From the NCBI RefSeq assembly GCF_015207525.1, contig NZ_JADEWR010000003.1, forward strand, positions 372,255 through 436,254: a DNA stretch of 64,000 bases, given 5' to 3'. The notes below the pieces were generated by a model. It searched no databases, was not told the DNA's origin, and saw only the letters and a list, made by a program, of their open reading frames with translations. The DNA comes from Nodosilinea sp. LEGE 06152 (GTDB lineage Bacteria > Cyanobacteriota > Cyanobacteriia > Phormidesmidales > Phormidesmidaceae). Position numbers and translations under genes: made by a program. Below are positions 25,068 through 33,616 of the stretch, in pieces (positions within the stretch are counted from its first letter, which is position 1; every line of letters starts with the position of its first letter).

Positions 25068-25115
25068 TTCGTTCGGGACGAAGGGGCCGTGGGTTCGAAT
25101 CCCGCCATCCCGATT
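25068..25115 (+). repeat. Right 48-bp direct repeat (attR-like)
   Basis: An exact copy of 10848-10895, carrying the anticodon loop TTCGGGA, the T-arm and the acceptor 3' strand of tRNA-Pro(CGG). The sequence to its left (element interior) does not supply a tRNA 5' half, so this copy is not a functional tRNA either. Confidence 0.9.
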
Positions 25116-25152
25116 TATCTTGTCGAGTAACGGTTTAGCTGTCGTCGCTAAT

Positions 25153-25200
25153 TGTACGTCCGGAACTATTGTTCGATGTTCCGGGATTAGTGTCGCTCGC
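25153..25200 (+). mobile_element. Candidate Tn7-like/CAST transposon end remnant beside tRNA-Pro
   Basis: TGTACG (25153-25158) is followed by CCGGAACTATTG and then TTCCGGGATTAGTGTCGCT. This follows the layout of Tn7-like/CAST ends in cyanobacteria: a TGTAC terminus and tandem transposase sites of the form xxxAATTAxTGTC. It lies 39 nt after the tRNA-Pro 3' end. The same arrangement occurs after tRNA-Arg at 47305. No tns or cas12k gene is present in the window, so this would be a solo or decayed end. Confidence 0.45.
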
Positions 25201-25411
25201 ACGCGCATCGACTAATCGAGATAGCGGAGGACAGACACTGTCGTATACATAGCCTTTAAGCCCAGGGGTATTGCAAGCGCGTTGCTATGGGGCGGCGGTG
25301 GATAGCCGAGGCTTCGACCAGGCTCTCTAACCCCTGTTGAGTCTGGTCTTAGTTAACTCAAACCAGCATCTCCAGCTATGATAAGTTCACATGATCTAGC
25401 GTCCCCGACCT

Positions 25412-28400
25412 GTGACTGAGTCTGCTACAGTCCCTCCAACCGCTCCTATAGCTGCTACAACTGGTCTGCCGCGCCAGCGGTGGCAGGTAGCGCTTGCAAA
25501 TACACCCTTGGCTGCGTCCCTGGCTCAGGTTACCGGGCTTTCGCCGCTGCTCACCCAGGTTTTGATCAATCGGGGCATTACCACTCCAGCCCAAGCGACG
25601 GATTTTCTGGACCCCGAGCGGCAGCAGCTGCCCTCGCCCCTGGCGGAATTTCCAGATTTGACAGCGAGTTTGGAGCTGCTGGTGGAGGCGATCAACACTC
25701 AGCAGGCGATCGCCATCTGTGGTGACTACGACGCCGACGGCATGACTAGCACGGCCCTACTGCTGCGGGCGCTACGAGCGCTGGGAGCGCAGGTCAGCTA
25801 CACCATCCCCAGCCGTATGGCCGAGGGCTACGGCATCAACACCCGCATCGTGGAAGACTGCTATGCCGAGGGCGTCGGCATTATTCTGACGGTGGACAAC
25901 GGCATTGCGGCGGTGGCCCCGATCGCCCGAGCCCGCGAGCTGGGCCTGGCGGTGATTATTACCGACCACCACGACATTCCTCCCGAAATTCCTCCGGCAA
26001 ACGCCATTCTAAACCCCAAGCTGTTGCCCGAAACCTCACCCTATAGAGGCGTGGCGGGGGTGGGGGTGGCCTACATTCTGGCGGTGTGTCTGGCGCAGGC
26101 GCTGGGTCGCACGCAGGATTTAACCGGGCCACTGCTGGAGCTGTTTACCCTGGGCACCATTGCCGATTTGGCTCCACTGACGGGGGTCAATCGGCGCTGG
26201 GTGCGGCGGGGGCTGGGGCTGCTGCCCCGATCGCGCCTGTTTGGCATTCAGGCGCTGATTCAGGTGGCGGGGCTGGCCGACCAGAGCAAGCCCCTGAAGC
26301 CAGAGCACATTGGCTTTCGCCTGGGGCCGCGCATCAACGCGGTGGGTCGGATCAGTGATCCGCAGATTGTGATTGATTTGCTCACCACCGACGATGTGGG
26401 GGTGGCCCTGGAGCGGGCGATGCAGTGCGAGCAGATCAACGGCACCCGCCAGGACCTGTGCCAAAGCATTGAGCAGGAGGCGATCGCCTGGTGTGAGCAG
26501 CAGCGGGCGCTGGGCACGGTGGATATTGAGCGCGATCGCGTGCTGGTGGTGGTGCAACCCGGCTGGCACCACGGCGTAATTGGCATTGTGGCTTCGCGGC
26601 TGGTGGAGCGCTACGGCGTGCCCGTCTTCATTGGCACCTACGAAGACGACGACCACAAAATCATTCGCGGTTCGGCGCGGGGCATTCCTGAGTTTGACGT
26701 GTTTGCCGCCCTGCAGAGCTGCCACGACCTGATGGAAAAGTTTGGCGGCCATCGGGCGGCGGGAGGTTTTTCGTTTTTGGCCAACCGGCTGCGTCAGGTG
26801 ACCACGCGGCTGTCGCACTACGCCTGCCAAACACTCTCGGTCGATCTGCTCAAGCCCCTGGTCAAAATTGACGCCCAGGCCCAGCTGAAGGATATTGAGC
26901 AGGGCTTGTTTGACCAGATCGATCACCTGCACCCCTGCGGCATTGAGAACCCCGATCCGGTGTTTTGGACGCCGGACCTGCGGGTGCTGGAGCAGCAGAC
27001 CGTGGGCCGCAACCGCGACCACCTCAAGCTGGTGCTGGGCGATGCAGGCGGCAGTACAACGATCAAGGCGATCGCCTGGCGCTGGGGCGAGTATTACCCC
27101 CTACCCGATCACCTTGATGTGGCCTACAAGCTGAAGCAAAACGAGTGGCAGGGCACCACCAGCGTCGAACTAGAGCTCGTGGGAGTGCGGCTGGCGGCAG
27201 GGGCCAAGGCAGGCCCGACATCGTCTGCGGTGCCCGCTCGTCTGGCTGGGCCATCGTTACCCAAGCTCTCGGTTGGGGGGGCAACGCCGGCTTACCAACC
27301 CGCACCGCTGCGAGAAGAGGCCGAACCAGAGTTGTACCCCAGTTCGGCTATCGATCTCGCCGGGGCGATCGCGGCCCCTATCCCGGAGCCAGTGCAGGGC
27401 TCTGGCTCGGGCCAAACTCAATTGGGCGAGGCGGCCCATCTCCCCGTCACGGCACCTGCTGAACCGGCCCTTTCTGGGCCGATGCCTGCTGAACCGACGG
27501 CAGTGCCCCCGGCTGCGGCTCCTGCAACCGAGGTTGACTTTACCTACAGCAACCGCCGCTACACCGCGACTACCACTACGGTCGCAGGTCTTGATATTTT
27601 GACGATCAGCAACCCCGAGGGCCAGCGGCTGGTGGTCAAGCGGGGCGACCCCCAGGGGTGGCTCTATCCCCCTGGCGAGTCGGCCAAACCCATAGACCTC
27701 AGCGAGCCCCACTACGGCAACCTGGTGCGAGCCGGGGCGGCGGCGGTAGAGCTACAGCAGCTAACCCAGCGGCTGCTTGAGGCCGAAGCCCTCCTAGCTG
27801 AACAGGAGGCTCTGCTGGCCCAAAAGGACGCGCGGCTAAGCGCGTTAGAAGCTGAGAATGAGGCTCTGCTGGCAGCTCAAACCCCAGCACCGCCGCCACC
27901 TGAAGTGGTGCAAAAAAAATCGGAACAGACCAAAAAAGCGGCCTTTTTAGCAGCGCAAGTTGAAGCGCTGCCGGTTCAGCCTGCGGCTCAAATTCCAGCA
28001 CCACTGCCACCTGAGGTGGTGCAAAAAAAATCGGGACAGACCAAAAAAGCGGCCTTTTTAGCGGCGCAAGTTGAAGCGCTGCCGGTTCAGCCTGCGGCGG
28101 TAGACAGCTTGCCTGTTCAACCCTCCCAACCCGCGCCGCCCCCTGTCAGCTCGCCTCCAGTTCTCAGCAAACCCCCGGTGGCAGCGGCTCCACCGCTAAA
28201 GCTGGACGAGGCCAAGCAGCAGGTGCGGCAGACCCTGAGCGATCGCGTCTGGTTTTGCCTCAGTGTTGAGAGCCAGAAGGATTTGACTGCGGCGGTGGCC
28301 CACCTGTCCACCGCCAGCGGCCCCACCATCGATAGATCGGCGGTGGCAGGGTTGTCTACGGTGCTCGATCGCGAGCTGCTGCAGCCGCTGCTGGCCGACT

Positions 28401-28834
28401 TTGCCCGCTACGGCGACGAAATCGGCGATCGCGATATGGCTGCCCTGGCCAGCGACCTGGCTGAGGCATCGAGTCTGGCGGTGCTGCCGCCCTTGCTGAG
28501 TGAAACCTGGCGATCGCTCACCGCCAAGGCCCTAACGGCTAAGACCAAACCCCGCAAAGGCCTGCACGAAACTACCCAGGCCGACACCAGCGCCACTCCC
28601 TTTCCCATCGACGACAGTCACCGGGTGATGCTCGACGAATTTCTGCAGGGGTGGGATCACCCCATCGCCCGCTGGCTGACCGGGGGTGGGGCCGAAGCCG
28701 CCTCGGACTTGGCTCAGGTGGGTCAATTACAGCAGGCCGGCGAGCCGTTGCCCCTGTGGCAAGGGCAAATGCTGCAACATTTGGTGCTGGGCCAACGTCA
28801 GAAAAAGGGAATTTTACAGAAAATTTTTGGTTGA
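25412..28834 (+). CDS. recJ: Single-stranded-DNA-specific exonuclease RecJ with a long C-terminal extension
   Basis: The protein has 1140 residues from GTG, about twice the size of typical RecJ. The DHH core is complete: G104DYDADG110 and D185HH187, followed by the DHHA1 region with GGHRAAGG-like sequence (about 440-460) and an OB-like domain to about 590. RecJ degrades 5' ends of single-stranded DNA in recombination and repair. From about 600 on, Pro/Ala-rich linkers alternate with a small domain (about 700-800), a coiled coil (about 780-830), a tandem 37-residue duplication and a helical C-terminal domain. The extension has no function I can assign. Confidence 0.92.
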   Translation: MTESATVPPTAPIAATTGLPRQRWQVALANTPLAASLAQVTGLSPLLTQVLINRGITTPAQATDFLDPERQQLPSPLAEFPDLTASLELLVEAINTQQAIAICGDYDADGMTSTALLLRALRALGAQVSYTIPSRMAEGYGINTRIVEDCYAEGVGIILTVDNGIAAVAPIARARELGLAVIITDHHDIPPEIPPANAILNPKLLPETSPYRGVAGVGVAYILAVCLAQALGRTQDLTGPLLELFTLGTIADLAPLTGVNRRWVRRGLGLLPRSRLFGIQALIQVAGLADQSKPLKPEHIGFRLGPRINAVGRISDPQIVIDLLTTDDVGVALERAMQCEQINGTRQDLCQSIEQEAIAWCEQQRALGTVDIERDRVLVVVQPGWHHGVIGIVASRLVERYGVPVFIGTYEDDDHKIIRGSARGIPEFDVFAALQSCHDLMEKFGGHRAAGGFSFLANRLRQVTTRLSHYACQTLSVDLLKPLVKIDAQAQLKDIEQGLFDQIDHLHPCGIENPDPVFWTPDLRVLEQQTVGRNRDHLKLVLGDAGGSTTIKAIAWRWGEYYPLPDHLDVAYKLKQNEWQGTTSVELELVGVRLAAGAKAGPTSSAVPARLAGPSLPKLSVGGATPAYQPAPLREEAEPELYPSSAIDLAGAIAAPIPEPVQGSGSGQTQLGEAAHLPVTAPAEPALSGPMPAEPTAVPPAAAPATEVDFTYSNRRYTATTTTVAGLDILTISNPEGQRLVVKRGDPQGWLYPPGESAKPIDLSEPHYGNLVRAGAAAVELQQLTQRLLEAEALLAEQEALLAQKDARLSALEAENEALLAAQTPAPPPPEVVQKKSEQTKKAAFLAAQVEALPVQPAAQIPAPLPPEVVQKKSGQTKKAAFLAAQVEALPVQPAAVDSLPVQPSQPAPPPVSSPPVLSKPPVAAAPPLKLDEAKQQVRQTLSDRVWFCLSVESQKDLTAAVAHLSTASGPTIDRSAVAGLSTVLDRELLQPLLADFARYGDEIGDRDMAALASDLAEASSLAVLPPLLSETWRSLTAKALTAKTKPRKGLHETTQADTSATPFPIDDSHRVMLDEFLQGWDHPIARWLTGGGAEAASDLAQVGQLQQAGEPLPLWQGQMLQHLVLGQRQKKGILQKIFG
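27884..28105 (+). repeat. 111-bp in-frame tandem duplication within recJ
   Basis: Units 27884-27994 and 27995-28105 differ at only a few positions. Each encodes 37 residues including PEVVQKKS and TKKAAFLAAQVEALPVQPA. The near-identity at DNA level points to a recent duplication. Confidence 0.85.
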
Positions 28835-28911
28835 CCTCCCTGATTCTACGGTTGCTCAGGGTATGGTGGTCTGAACGTATTGCCTAACCCGAGCTATTTA
28901 CCCTGCACCCG

Positions 28912-29847
28912 ATGGTCAACTTTCCCTTTCAGCCTCGGTTTTTACTGGTTTGCGGTCTCTCGGCGGCACTGGTATCGTGCACGGGTGAGGGCGGGGGCAG
29001 CAGCGGCCCAACCCGGTTTGTCAACATTCAGCCCATTCAGGTATGCGACGACTTTGGCCTATTCTGCGCCGACTTGGCCACCTTTGAAGAAGCCACTCGC
29101 AAAATTTGGGCCCAGGCCAACCTCGACGTAAGCTTTTTGGCCCCCAACCGGCTCAACGCCAGCCGCTTTCTCACCATTGATAGTCAAGACGAATTTGCGG
29201 AGCTGTCTTTTGCGGGCGGGGCCGGAGCCTTTGGCCGCAACCCCTTATCAACCCGCACCTCTGGCCCCATCAGCATGTGGTTTGTGGAGAGCATCTTTCC
29301 CCTGGAGGGGGCTGACACTCTGGGCCTGGGCTGGATTGACCAGAACGGTATTGTCATCGATGACGATATTTTAGCCTTCAACAACGGCGTTGGCCGCCTC
29401 GATACCATCGCCCACGAAATTGGCCACAACCTGGGCCTCACCCACGAGGGCTTTGGGGCCGGGGGCGCAAATAACCTGATGACCGACGGCGGTTTTCGCA
29501 ATTCGCCCAGTACTCTCGATGACATTACCCCCGATGGTGCCAACCTCGATCGCCTCACCAACCGCCAGATTGAGGTTGTCCGCGACAGCCGCCTGACTCG
29601 ATCGAGCCCAGGGCTAGCCGCGGACAGCATGCCAACGAGAGAGCCAGAAACGCCGCCCCTGCTGGCTGACGCACCCGCTATCCTCTCCCCAGACGCTCTG
29701 CCTCCGGTTACCTATCTGGCGCTTCAGCCCGAAGCCGCCTTTGTCGACCCCGCGCCTCCGCGTCCGATTCCCAACGGTCCGGCGATGAGTTTTATAACGG
29801 CGGCGTTGCTGGCGGGGTACCTGGGTCGGCAGCCCCGGAGGTCGTAG
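28912..29847 (+). CDS. Lipoprotein zinc metallopeptidase (HExxHxxGxxH)
   Basis: The protein has 311 residues. The N-terminus has a signal ending in the lipobox-like LVSC at about residues 20-23. The catalytic signature is H168EIGHNLGLTH178, followed by a possible Met-turn in NLMTDGG, as in metzincins. The C-terminal part is Pro-rich (about 240-290) and ends in a hydrophobic stretch with a terminal RRS. It should be an extracytoplasmic protease; the substrate is unknown. Its stop overlaps the GTG start of the next gene, so the two are coupled. Confidence 0.82.
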   Translation: MVNFPFQPRFLLVCGLSAALVSCTGEGGGSSGPTRFVNIQPIQVCDDFGLFCADLATFEEATRKIWAQANLDVSFLAPNRLNASRFLTIDSQDEFAELSFAGGAGAFGRNPLSTRTSGPISMWFVESIFPLEGADTLGLGWIDQNGIVIDDDILAFNNGVGRLDTIAHEIGHNLGLTHEGFGAGGANNLMTDGGFRNSPSTLDDITPDGANLDRLTNRQIEVVRDSRLTRSSPGLAADSMPTREPETPPLLADAPAILSPDALPPVTYLALQPEAAFVDPAPPRPIPNGPAMSFITAALLAGYLGRQPRRS

Positions 29848-30446
29848 TGCTGGGGGGCTTGATGGGCGGAATTTTGTCGGGGCAGCTGGCGATCGCCCCT
29901 ATTCCCCTCACTCTGCCCCAGCCCAATCGCTATTTGCTGTCGCAATCGCAGCCTATGCTGGGCCGAGATGCCATTCCCTACCCACCGCTGCTGCGCCACG
30001 AGTCGTCGCCAGCGGGTACCTACCACCTGGTATTGACCCTGGAGCAAGATGCCACAGGGGCTCGACGCACCACAGCGAGCCTGTTTGAAACAATGGGCGA
30101 TCGCTGCCAGCAGGTTTGGGCGCGCCGTCTACCCCACAGCTACGGCCCCCGCCTGGGCCTGGTAACTGACAGGGGCATCGTAGTTCTGCTGGACGAATGG
30201 ATCAACGTCGCTAGCTCCTACGCCCTTGTGGTGATGGGGCCCGATGGAGAGGTCAAAGCTCAGCACAGCTTTGACGATATTGTGGCCGTCACCGACCAGT
30301 CGCGGGCCGAGGTTGTTGAGCAGGCCGCCCAGGGCTTTTGGCTGGCGGGTAACCCAGTGATCAATCGCGGCGGTTCGCAGGTGTCGATACCCACCGCCGG
30401 AGGACGGCTCACCCTGGATTTAACCACGGGGAATTTGGGCTTTTAG
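29847..30446 (+). CDS. Probable exported hypothetical protein, 199 aa
   Basis: It starts at a GTG that shares its G with the stop of the metallopeptidase gene. The first 20 residues are hydrophobic (MLGGLMGGILSGQLAIAPIP) and could be a signal peptide. The rest is predicted beta-rich with no catalytic motif or recognised family. Coupling to the metallopeptidase suggests a partner, inhibitor or substrate, but that is inference. Confidence 0.7.
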   Translation: MLGGLMGGILSGQLAIAPIPLTLPQPNRYLLSQSQPMLGRDAIPYPPLLRHESSPAGTYHLVLTLEQDATGARRTTASLFETMGDRCQQVWARRLPHSYGPRLGLVTDRGIVVLLDEWINVASSYALVVMGPDGEVKAQHSFDDIVAVTDQSRAEVVEQAAQGFWLAGNPVINRGGSQVSIPTAGGRLTLDLTTGNLGF

Positions 30447-30566
30447 CGGTGTGTATGCCCGTACCGCCCGATCGCGAACCGGTTGCTATAACAAACAAGG
30501 AGCGCCTCTAAAGTTCATCATCGCGCCCCAGTTCTTAACAGCATTCTCCCAAGCGAGACACCAGCT

Positions 30567-31280
30567 ATGGCCAAGGGCGATCAAATCTACGTCATGCGCG
30601 ACCTGGCCGGAGTGCCGGGCCTGTACCAACACCACGGCATCGACTGCGGCGACGGCACCGTCATCCACTACAGCAAAGCCCGAGACATCGCCGAAATCGC
30701 CCGCACCAGCTACGAGGCCTTCGCCTGGGGCAACCCCGTTTACACCGTTCGACAGTCCATTATCTACACCCCAGATACCGTGATGGAGCGGGCCACCAGC
30801 CGCCTGGGCGAGCGCCAGTACGACCTGCTGCAAAACAACTGCGAACACTTTGCCAACTGGTGCACCACCGGGCGCAGCGAGAGCCGTCAGCTCGCCAACT
30901 TTGGCCTGCAAACCAACCAGCTCAACCTGCCCGAACTGCGCAGGCTTGCCGATCGCGATCGCCACGTCACCACCCCCGAACAAGCCCGCGCCAACTTCCA
31001 AAAAGCCCTGGGCGACATCGCCACCGCCTACAACACCACCCTCGCCGACCAGCAGACCGCCCAAAAAGACGTCCGCGACTGGCACCGCGTCGCCCAAAAA
31101 GCCCTCAACAACCGCCGCGAAGACCTCGCCCGCGCCGCCCTGCACCGCAAAGTCGCCGCCAGCAAACGGGCCGAAATGCTCACCACCCAGCTGAGCGAGC
31201 TGGTGGAACTAGAGCTGAATCTTCAGCGCAACCGAGCCTTTGTGCAGAGGCAGGTGGGGAGTGGGTGGGTAGGTGAGTAG
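30567..31280 (+). CDS. LRAT-domain (NlpC/P60 superfamily) protein
   Basis: The protein has 237 residues. The N-terminal 110 residues match the lecithin:retinol acyltransferase-like fold: GDQIYVMRDLAGVPGLYQHH with H23, and the NCEHFANWC box with the likely nucleophile C92. The C-terminal half (about 125-225) is a charged coiled coil. LRAT-like proteins are thiol acyltransferases or phospholipases; the bacterial substrate is unknown. There is no signal peptide. The end abuts an 8-bp tandem repeat tract that may have altered the last codons (GSGWVGE). Confidence 0.82.
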   Translation: MAKGDQIYVMRDLAGVPGLYQHHGIDCGDGTVIHYSKARDIAEIARTSYEAFAWGNPVYTVRQSIIYTPDTVMERATSRLGERQYDLLQNNCEHFANWCTTGRSESRQLANFGLQTNQLNLPELRRLADRDRHVTTPEQARANFQKALGDIATAYNTTLADQQTAQKDVRDWHRVAQKALNNRREDLARAALHRKVAASKRAEMLTTQLSELVELELNLQRNRAFVQRQVGSGWVGE

Positions 31281-31592
31281 GCGAGTGGATGGGTAGATGG
31301 GTGGATGGGTGGATGGGTGGATGGGTGGGACAGACGTGCAGCATAGGTACGGGGCATCTGTCTGCTACTTCCGGGATCGCCCACCGCCTATGACAGGCAA
31401 ACCTTGCCAAATTTAGCAATGCATAATCCAATCCTTCCGTTGGGTCCAGGGCGGCGGAACGGCCCTGGTCGACGGGGTCTGGGGGCAATCGAAACGCCCC
31501 CAGCGGTAGGCTTGGCTTTGTCTCAAATCCCTGCCGCATAAGGTTTTGCGTCTGGAATCATAACCCTATTTTGGGCAAACAACCGTTCGCCC
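31281..31592. other. Gene-free stretch with 8-bp tandem repeats
   Basis: The first 50 bases are tandem GGATGGGT-type octamers (about five units at 31288-31327 with minor variants), continuing a looser GTGGGTAGGTGAGTAGGC tract from the end of the LRAT gene. The rest holds no gene or clear regulatory site I can support. A similar octamer tract lies at 46135-46195. Confidence 0.6.
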
Positions 31593-32513
31593 CTACGGGA
31601 GGTTTTCAACCCACAGGATTGATTTCACCGGCCGCTGCACCAATTCCCCAGATGCATTGAGGCGACCGTAATGAACCGTGTCACCGTAAATCAGGGTTGA
31701 GGAACTGCCGCCGTCGAGGTTAAGGGCTTGAACAACACCGCGATCGCGCATTACCCCCGCCACCTCCGCCATCGTCATACCGCTGGGCGACACCCCCGGC
31801 ACCTGGGCCGCCATCACCATCACCACACTACCCGCAGCCGTCAGCCCCACCGCCGATCGCGCATTCGCTGACTGACTGCCCAGGGCATCACGGGCAGCCG
31901 CCCTGTCCACAAAACCCTCCTCCACCGATGTATCCTGCGGCAGGAGCTGTGGTCCAGCCCCCACCGCATCCACCAGGGTACAGCCCGCTGGTACAGGGTC
32001 TTGATGCAAGGTGATGTCGTAGCTAGGGGTGCCGCCACAGTCGTAGCGGCGAAACTCCGAGCGATTGAGAATGCGATCCATATAGCTGACCAGGTCTGGG
32101 TTGCCCACCAGCCGCTCATTTTGGTTGGGGTCAGCCACCAGCGACCCATCCACCACCACGTGGGATGTTGTCAGACCGTTGTTGGGGTCAAAGAAGCCCG
32201 CGTTAATGGCGGCAGCCACGCACCCTTCGCCCTCACATACCCGGGCCGCAATTTGATCGACCCGCGCCAGGGCATCAACCACCGCCACCCGCACCGGATA
32301 TCGCACCGGGTCGGGAATGGTTACGACATGCACCGTCGCGGCAGGCAGGCGAATAGTTTCGTAAGTTGGAGGCAGCGGCTGCGCTTCTGGGGCTGCCTCA
32401 GGGCTAGAATCCGCGTCTGCCGCATCGCCCGTATTCGGTATGGGGGCGCACCCAAACAGGCCCAGCGCCATGACGAGACCAATAGAGAGAGCGGGTCGAA
32501 GCAGAGTCTGCAT
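31593..32513 (-). CDS. Lipoprotein with phosphodiester glycosidase (NAGPA/DUF2233) domain
   Basis: The protein has 306 residues. The signal peptide ends in a lipobox (LFGC, Cys at about 22). The mature part carries NAGPA-family hallmarks: AAINAGFFDPNNGLTTSHVVVDG (about 107-129), the SxNARSAVGL segment and the closing ALNLDGGSSSTLIYGD motif (about 267-282). Relatives of the human uncovering enzyme cleave phosphodiester-linked sugars; bacterial members are tied to exopolysaccharide or cell-wall sugars. It is likely membrane-anchored on the outer face. It is transcribed away from the glycosyltransferase genes. Confidence 0.85.
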   Translation of the reverse strand: MQTLLRPALSIGLVMALGLFGCAPIPNTGDAADADSSPEAAPEAQPLPPTYETIRLPAATVHVVTIPDPVRYPVRVAVVDALARVDQIAARVCEGEGCVAAAINAGFFDPNNGLTTSHVVVDGSLVADPNQNERLVGNPDLVSYMDRILNRSEFRRYDCGGTPSYDITLHQDPVPAGCTLVDAVGAGPQLLPQDTSVEEGFVDRAAARDALGSQSANARSAVGLTAAGSVVMVMAAQVPGVSPSGMTMAEVAGVMRDRGVVQALNLDGGSSSTLIYGDTVHYGRLNASGELVQRPVKSILWVENLP

Positions 32514-32623
32514 AGGGCCAACAACAGGTTGCGCTCAGCAGTATAGCGGCTTTAGCGATCGCCGTCGCTTCAAGAGATCCCGTTCGAGGGTGGGCATACT
32601 GGAACCAGTTTTGGTTGCAGGCT

Positions 32624-33616
32624 ATGGCTGTTTTCACTGTAACAACTAGCGAGACCCAGCCAAAGGCATATCCTGCGGTATCGGTAATCGTGCCCATCTA
32701 CAACGGCGAGGCCGATGTGCCGGGCCTGGTCGAGCGGCTCCTAGTCCAGCGGTACCCTGCCGACCGGGTGGAGTTTTTGCTGGTAGACAATGGCAGCGGC
32801 GATCGCACCCCCAGCCTGCTCCAAACCGCCGCCGCTACCGCCGCATCCCAAGGAATTTGTCTCCGCGCCCTTACCTACAGCACCATTCAAAGCTCCTACG
32901 CCGCCCGCAACGCTGGTATTGCCGCCGCCACCGGAGATATTCTCGCCTTCACCGATGCCGACTGCCAGCCCGAGCCAGACTGGCTGATCGCCCTGGTGCA
33001 GCCCTTTACCGATAGTGCTGTAGGGCTGGTCGCCGGAGAGATCAAAGCCCTGCCCAGCCAAAACTGGCTAGAGCGCTACGCCGATCGCCAGGGCACCCTT
33101 TCCCAGCACAACACCCTCAACCATCCATTCTTACCCTACGGCCAAACGGCAAACCTGGCGGTGCGGGCCGAAGTTTTGGGTACAGTTGGCCTCTTTCGTC
33201 CCCACCTGACCACAGGCGGGGACGCTGACCTGTGCTGGCGCATTCAGCAGGGCACCGACTGGCAGCTCGTTCACGCCACCGATGCTGTGGTCTATCACCG
33301 CCATCGAGATACGCTCAAAGGCCTGCGCAGCCAGTGGCACCGCTACGGCTGCTCGAACCGCTACCTGCACGACCTGCACGGCGTGGAGCTCATGCGCCCC
33401 CTCACCGCCAGAGAAATGTGCTACCGACTGCTGCGCTGGGGTTTAAAGGAACTGCCCCAGGCTACGACCAAGCTACTGCGCGGCCAGGGCACCGCGCTAG
33501 AACTGGCCATTACGCCGCTCGATCTGTGGTGTGCCCAGGCCCGCACCCGGGGACAGTCCCAGGCTCAGCTTCCCGACCATGCCCGCACCATTGCCCACCT
33601 GGGGGAACTCGTCTGA
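32624..33616 (+). CDS. Glycosyltransferase family 2
   Basis: The protein has 330 residues from ATG 32624; a TTG at 32615 is in frame but unnecessary. The GT-A fold shows VSVIVPIYNGE near the N-terminus, LLVDNGSGDRT, and the DxD motif in FTDADC (about 100-105). A later GGDADLCWR motif is typical of the acceptor-side acidic residue. It transfers a sugar from a nucleotide donor. Its stop overlaps the start of the next glycosyltransferase (TGATG), so the pair acts in one glycan pathway. Confidence 0.88.
   Translation: MAVFTVTTSETQPKAYPAVSVIVPIYNGEADVPGLVERLLVQRYPADRVEFLLVDNGSGDRTPSLLQTAAATAASQGICLRALTYSTIQSSYAARNAGIAAATGDILAFTDADCQPEPDWLIALVQPFTDSAVGLVAGEIKALPSQNWLERYADRQGTLSQHNTLNHPFLPYGQTANLAVRAEVLGTVGLFRPHLTTGGDADLCWRIQQGTDWQLVHATDAVVYHRHRDTLKGLRSQWHRYGCSNRYLHDLHGVELMRPLTAREMCYRLLRWGLKELPQATTKLLRGQGTALELAITPLDLWCAQARTRGQSQAQLPDHARTIAHLGELV

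Larger units (their letters stand above)
10848..25115 (+). mobile_element. 14.2-kb integrative element in a tRNA-Pro 3' half
   Basis: The element is delimited by 48-bp direct repeats derived from tRNA-Pro(CGG) and is visibly AT-richer than both flanks. It contains a tyrosine recombinase next to the right repeat, a DUF3854/SF3-helicase replication protein, a ribbon-helix-helix protein, an HTH-like protein behind a strong promoter, divergently arranged gene blocks, six to seven small membrane proteins, a coiled-coil protein and two repeat-rich origin-like regions. No relaxase, coupling protein, VirB4, capsid, portal or large terminase is recognisable. Transfer or packaging by a helper is therefore likely but unproven. 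At least 13 exact copies of CTAAAGNNNCTTTAG occur inside, and I saw none outside. Confidence 0.88.

Noticed and set aside
26120..27022. 300-aa minus-strand ORF opposite recJ
   Set aside because: Shadow frame of GC-rich recJ; the plus-strand RecJ motifs are decisive.
33232..33615. N-terminal 128-residue extension of the GT4 gene
   Set aside because: It lies inside the GT2 gene in another frame; ATG 33616 overlaps the GT2 stop and gives the family N-terminus.
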